Below are positions 62,547 through 64,000 of a DNA stretch of 64,000 bases, piece after piece. A program made the translations under genes and the position numbers. The number at the start of each line of letters is the position of its first letter. Position 1 is the stretch's first letter. The notes beneath the pieces are model-generated. The model worked only from the letters and a program-made list of their open reading frames with translations, searched no databases and was not told the DNA's origin. Source of the DNA: Trinickia caryophylli. Its GTDB lineage: Bacteria > Pseudomonadota > Gammaproteobacteria > Burkholderiales > Burkholderiaceae. The stretch is from the NCBI RefSeq assembly GCF_034424545.1, contig NZ_CP139970.1, forward strand, positions 682,001 through 746,000, written 5' to 3'.

Positions 62547-63043
62547 ATTGGGCCATCTTCAATAAAGCCGTAGGGGATGCTGTGTCATGGCTCATGATTG
62601 GTGATGCCTTAGTTTCCCTGCTCTTTCAAGCCGCACTAACGAGGGCCCCCGAAAGCAAAATCATCCGAATGCTGACATCATCGACAACGGTCACGATCCT
62701 GACATTTGCTTCATTTGTTTTGTTGCTTGGAAATTCCGTCATTTCTGTTTTGTTTTCGCTGCTTGCGTTCTCAGTTTCCCAAACCATAATCGCGCCGTTA
62801 CTTTCTGCGATCCCGCTCGGTCGCGACAGAGGGACTACCCGGCAAGTAAGTATATTCGCATTCGCGACTACCGTTGAAGCAGCAGGGACCGCTGCTGGCC
62901 GCGTACTGTGTGGCTTCGCGCTCGATCACATTAAAAGCGGATTTAATGTTCCAGCATCCGCTGGCGCTTTCCTCTTGCTGTTGATGCTAATGTGGATTTG
63001 CAAGGGTTTGTTTCTCTACAGGAGATATGATGAGGCAAAATGA
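62547..63043 (+). pseudogene. MFS transporter, 5'-truncated
   Basis: The readable frame begins about WAIFNKAVGDAVSWLMIGDALVSLLFQAAL and runs ~165 codons with about four to five membrane helices, ending YRRYDEAK. This is roughly the C-terminal third to half of a major-facilitator transporter (usual length ~400). Upstream sequence changes character and has no matching N-terminal half, so the gene is 5'-truncated. The base composition is notably AT-richer than in most of the window. Its end overlaps the start of the 2OG-oxygenase gene, so the two were once an operon. Confidence 0.6.
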
Positions 63044-63973
63044 AATGGGAACACCAATCCGGGACTACGCGATCATTCCTGATTTTACGCCGAAGCAAAA
63101 AAACTTCGCGAATGCTACGACGAAATCCACAGTACGACCTTAGCGCATCCGGTGCCGCAGAGCAGATTCTGCTGGGATTACTGGAGCATACCGGGTAATT
63201 TTCTGTACTACCGAACACATGCCTCTTCGTTTTTCGGTCCTGAATTGCATGACCCGTTTTTCCAATTTTTAAGTGAATGGGGTCTGAAAAATCTCGGCAC
63301 TGCCAACATCAATACCAACTGGATTAGTTTCTATATCGATGGCTGTTATCAGCGACTACATATCAACAGAAGTCAAGGCGCATGGGCTTTCGCCTATTCG
63401 CTCTCGATGAATGACGCGAAGAAATTCATGGGTGGCGAAACGCTCTTTCTTCAACCACAATTGCTCGACTATTGGGAATCGAACATATCCGGCCCGGACA
63501 TTTCGACGGGCGGAATATACGCAAAGGTCCCTCCCCTCTTCAATCAGATGGTTATATTTGACGGACGCATTCCGCATGCTGTCCAGATGGTTGAAGGAAC
63601 AAGAGACCCGCTAGAGGCCCGAATTGTCATGCACGGCTGGTTTGACAGGCCGTCGCTACGGTCGGACGGCGCACTTTCTCTTTTTGAAGTAAAGCCAGTT
63701 ATGGACAATTTTTGCGCGTCCGATCTTGCAGCCTATTTCGAAAATGCGAGCGGAAAGGGGATCATGACTTATCGAATTGAAATAGAATCGACGGGAACTC
63801 CGTCATCAGTCACGTGCCTGAGTGATACGCTGGTTCTATCGCGCGCCTCTGAATCGAAGCTTGGAAGCGTTGCCGCCAGACAGCGCAACGTCGCGGAAAT
63901 GCTAGCGGCACTCAAATTTCCCGATGCGGATGCCGGAAGTACGATTATCTTTCCAATTGAAGCAATAGGATAA
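63030..63973 (+). pseudogene. 2OG-Fe(II) oxygenase, frameshifted near the N-terminus
   Basis: The gene starts at ATG 63030 behind AGGAG and reads MRQNEMGTPIRDYAIIPDF, then continues one frame over as YAEAKKLRECYDEIHS..RFCWDYWSIPGNF. The shift lies in a TTTT run at 63083-63086; one more T would restore a single frame of ~315 codons. The downstream part is a double-stranded beta-helix dioxygenase: RLHINRSQGAWAF (first ligand His, with Asn where Asp is usual), FMGGETLFL, and the second His and Arg in PHAVQ..ARIVMHGWF. It may be a real mutation or a homopolymer sequencing error. A GTG at 63152 could start a shortened product. Confidence 0.7.
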
Positions 63974-64000
63974 TCTGCGCAGAGACTGGATACGTCCAGA

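Overview
The window is GC-rich, dense bacterial DNA. Gene content suggests a Burkholderia/Paraburkholderia/Trinickia-type beta-proteobacterium: argA beside hrpA, a YggX protein, many LysR/IclR/LacI/MocR regulators, several sugar ABC transporters, and an acoXABC acetoin cluster with AcoR. This taxonomic call is inference from gene content and base composition. No rRNA, tRNA or CRISPR array was recognised.

Layout. 1-8.2 kb holds housekeeping genes: the end of a beta-propeller protein, hrpA and argA divergent from a tiny shared promoter, yggX, a phosphoesterase and a GST-like protein. 8.4-13.4 kb is a leftward block with an NMT1/SsuA-type ABC importer (binding protein, ATPase, permease) followed by a TctE/TctD-type two-component pair. 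13.5-18.2 kb holds a WYL regulator, an APC permease, an aldo/keto reductase and a LacI regulator. 18.4-24.2 kb is a sugar-uptake operon under paired LacI-type operators, then an IclR regulator divergent from a XylX-type 2-keto-3-deoxy-sugar-acid dehydratase; together these suggest oxidative sugar catabolism. 24.2-28.2 kb has a DUF3820 protein and two convergent family-2 glycosyltransferases. 28.2-35.3 kb holds an M1 metallopeptidase lipoprotein, a MocR regulator, a NAD(P)-binding protein, a TetR regulator and a DoxX protein. 35.5-43.2 kb is a second sugar ABC operon with two permeases, then LysR, SDR and AKR genes.

43.3-51.9 kb is an acetoin-degradation cluster read leftward: acoX-acoA-acoB-acoC, a butanediol-dehydrogenase-like gene and a lipoate ligase-like gene. 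A clear sigma-54 promoter precedes acoX and the activator gene acoR lies upstream. AcoR is unusual because its GAFTGA loop reads NSFSGA. 52.1-59.3 kb is a six-gene hydrogenase-4/complex-I-like membrane operon (hyfB-C-E-F-G-I order, overlapping genes). Its large subunit lacks all NiFe cysteine ligands, so it is best read as an energy-converting hydrogenase-related (Ehr) complex. A ribbon-helix-helix regulator gene lies just upstream, and the intervening DNA carries a GATAAC dyad whose half-site recurs at that regulator's own promoter.

59.9-64 kb is an accessory, partly decayed region. It holds an 11-bp tandem repeat, three unfamiliar small genes, a non-coding or decayed stretch, a 5'-truncated MFS transporter and a 2OG-Fe(II) oxygenase broken by a one-base frameshift. 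The last 1.5 kb is visibly more AT-rich than the rest and was probably acquired.

The observations most worth following are the non-NiFe Hyf/Ehr operon with its candidate RHH control site, the AcoR/sigma-54 arrangement, and the palindromic -10 element that seems to serve two nearly leaderless genes (hrpA and argA).
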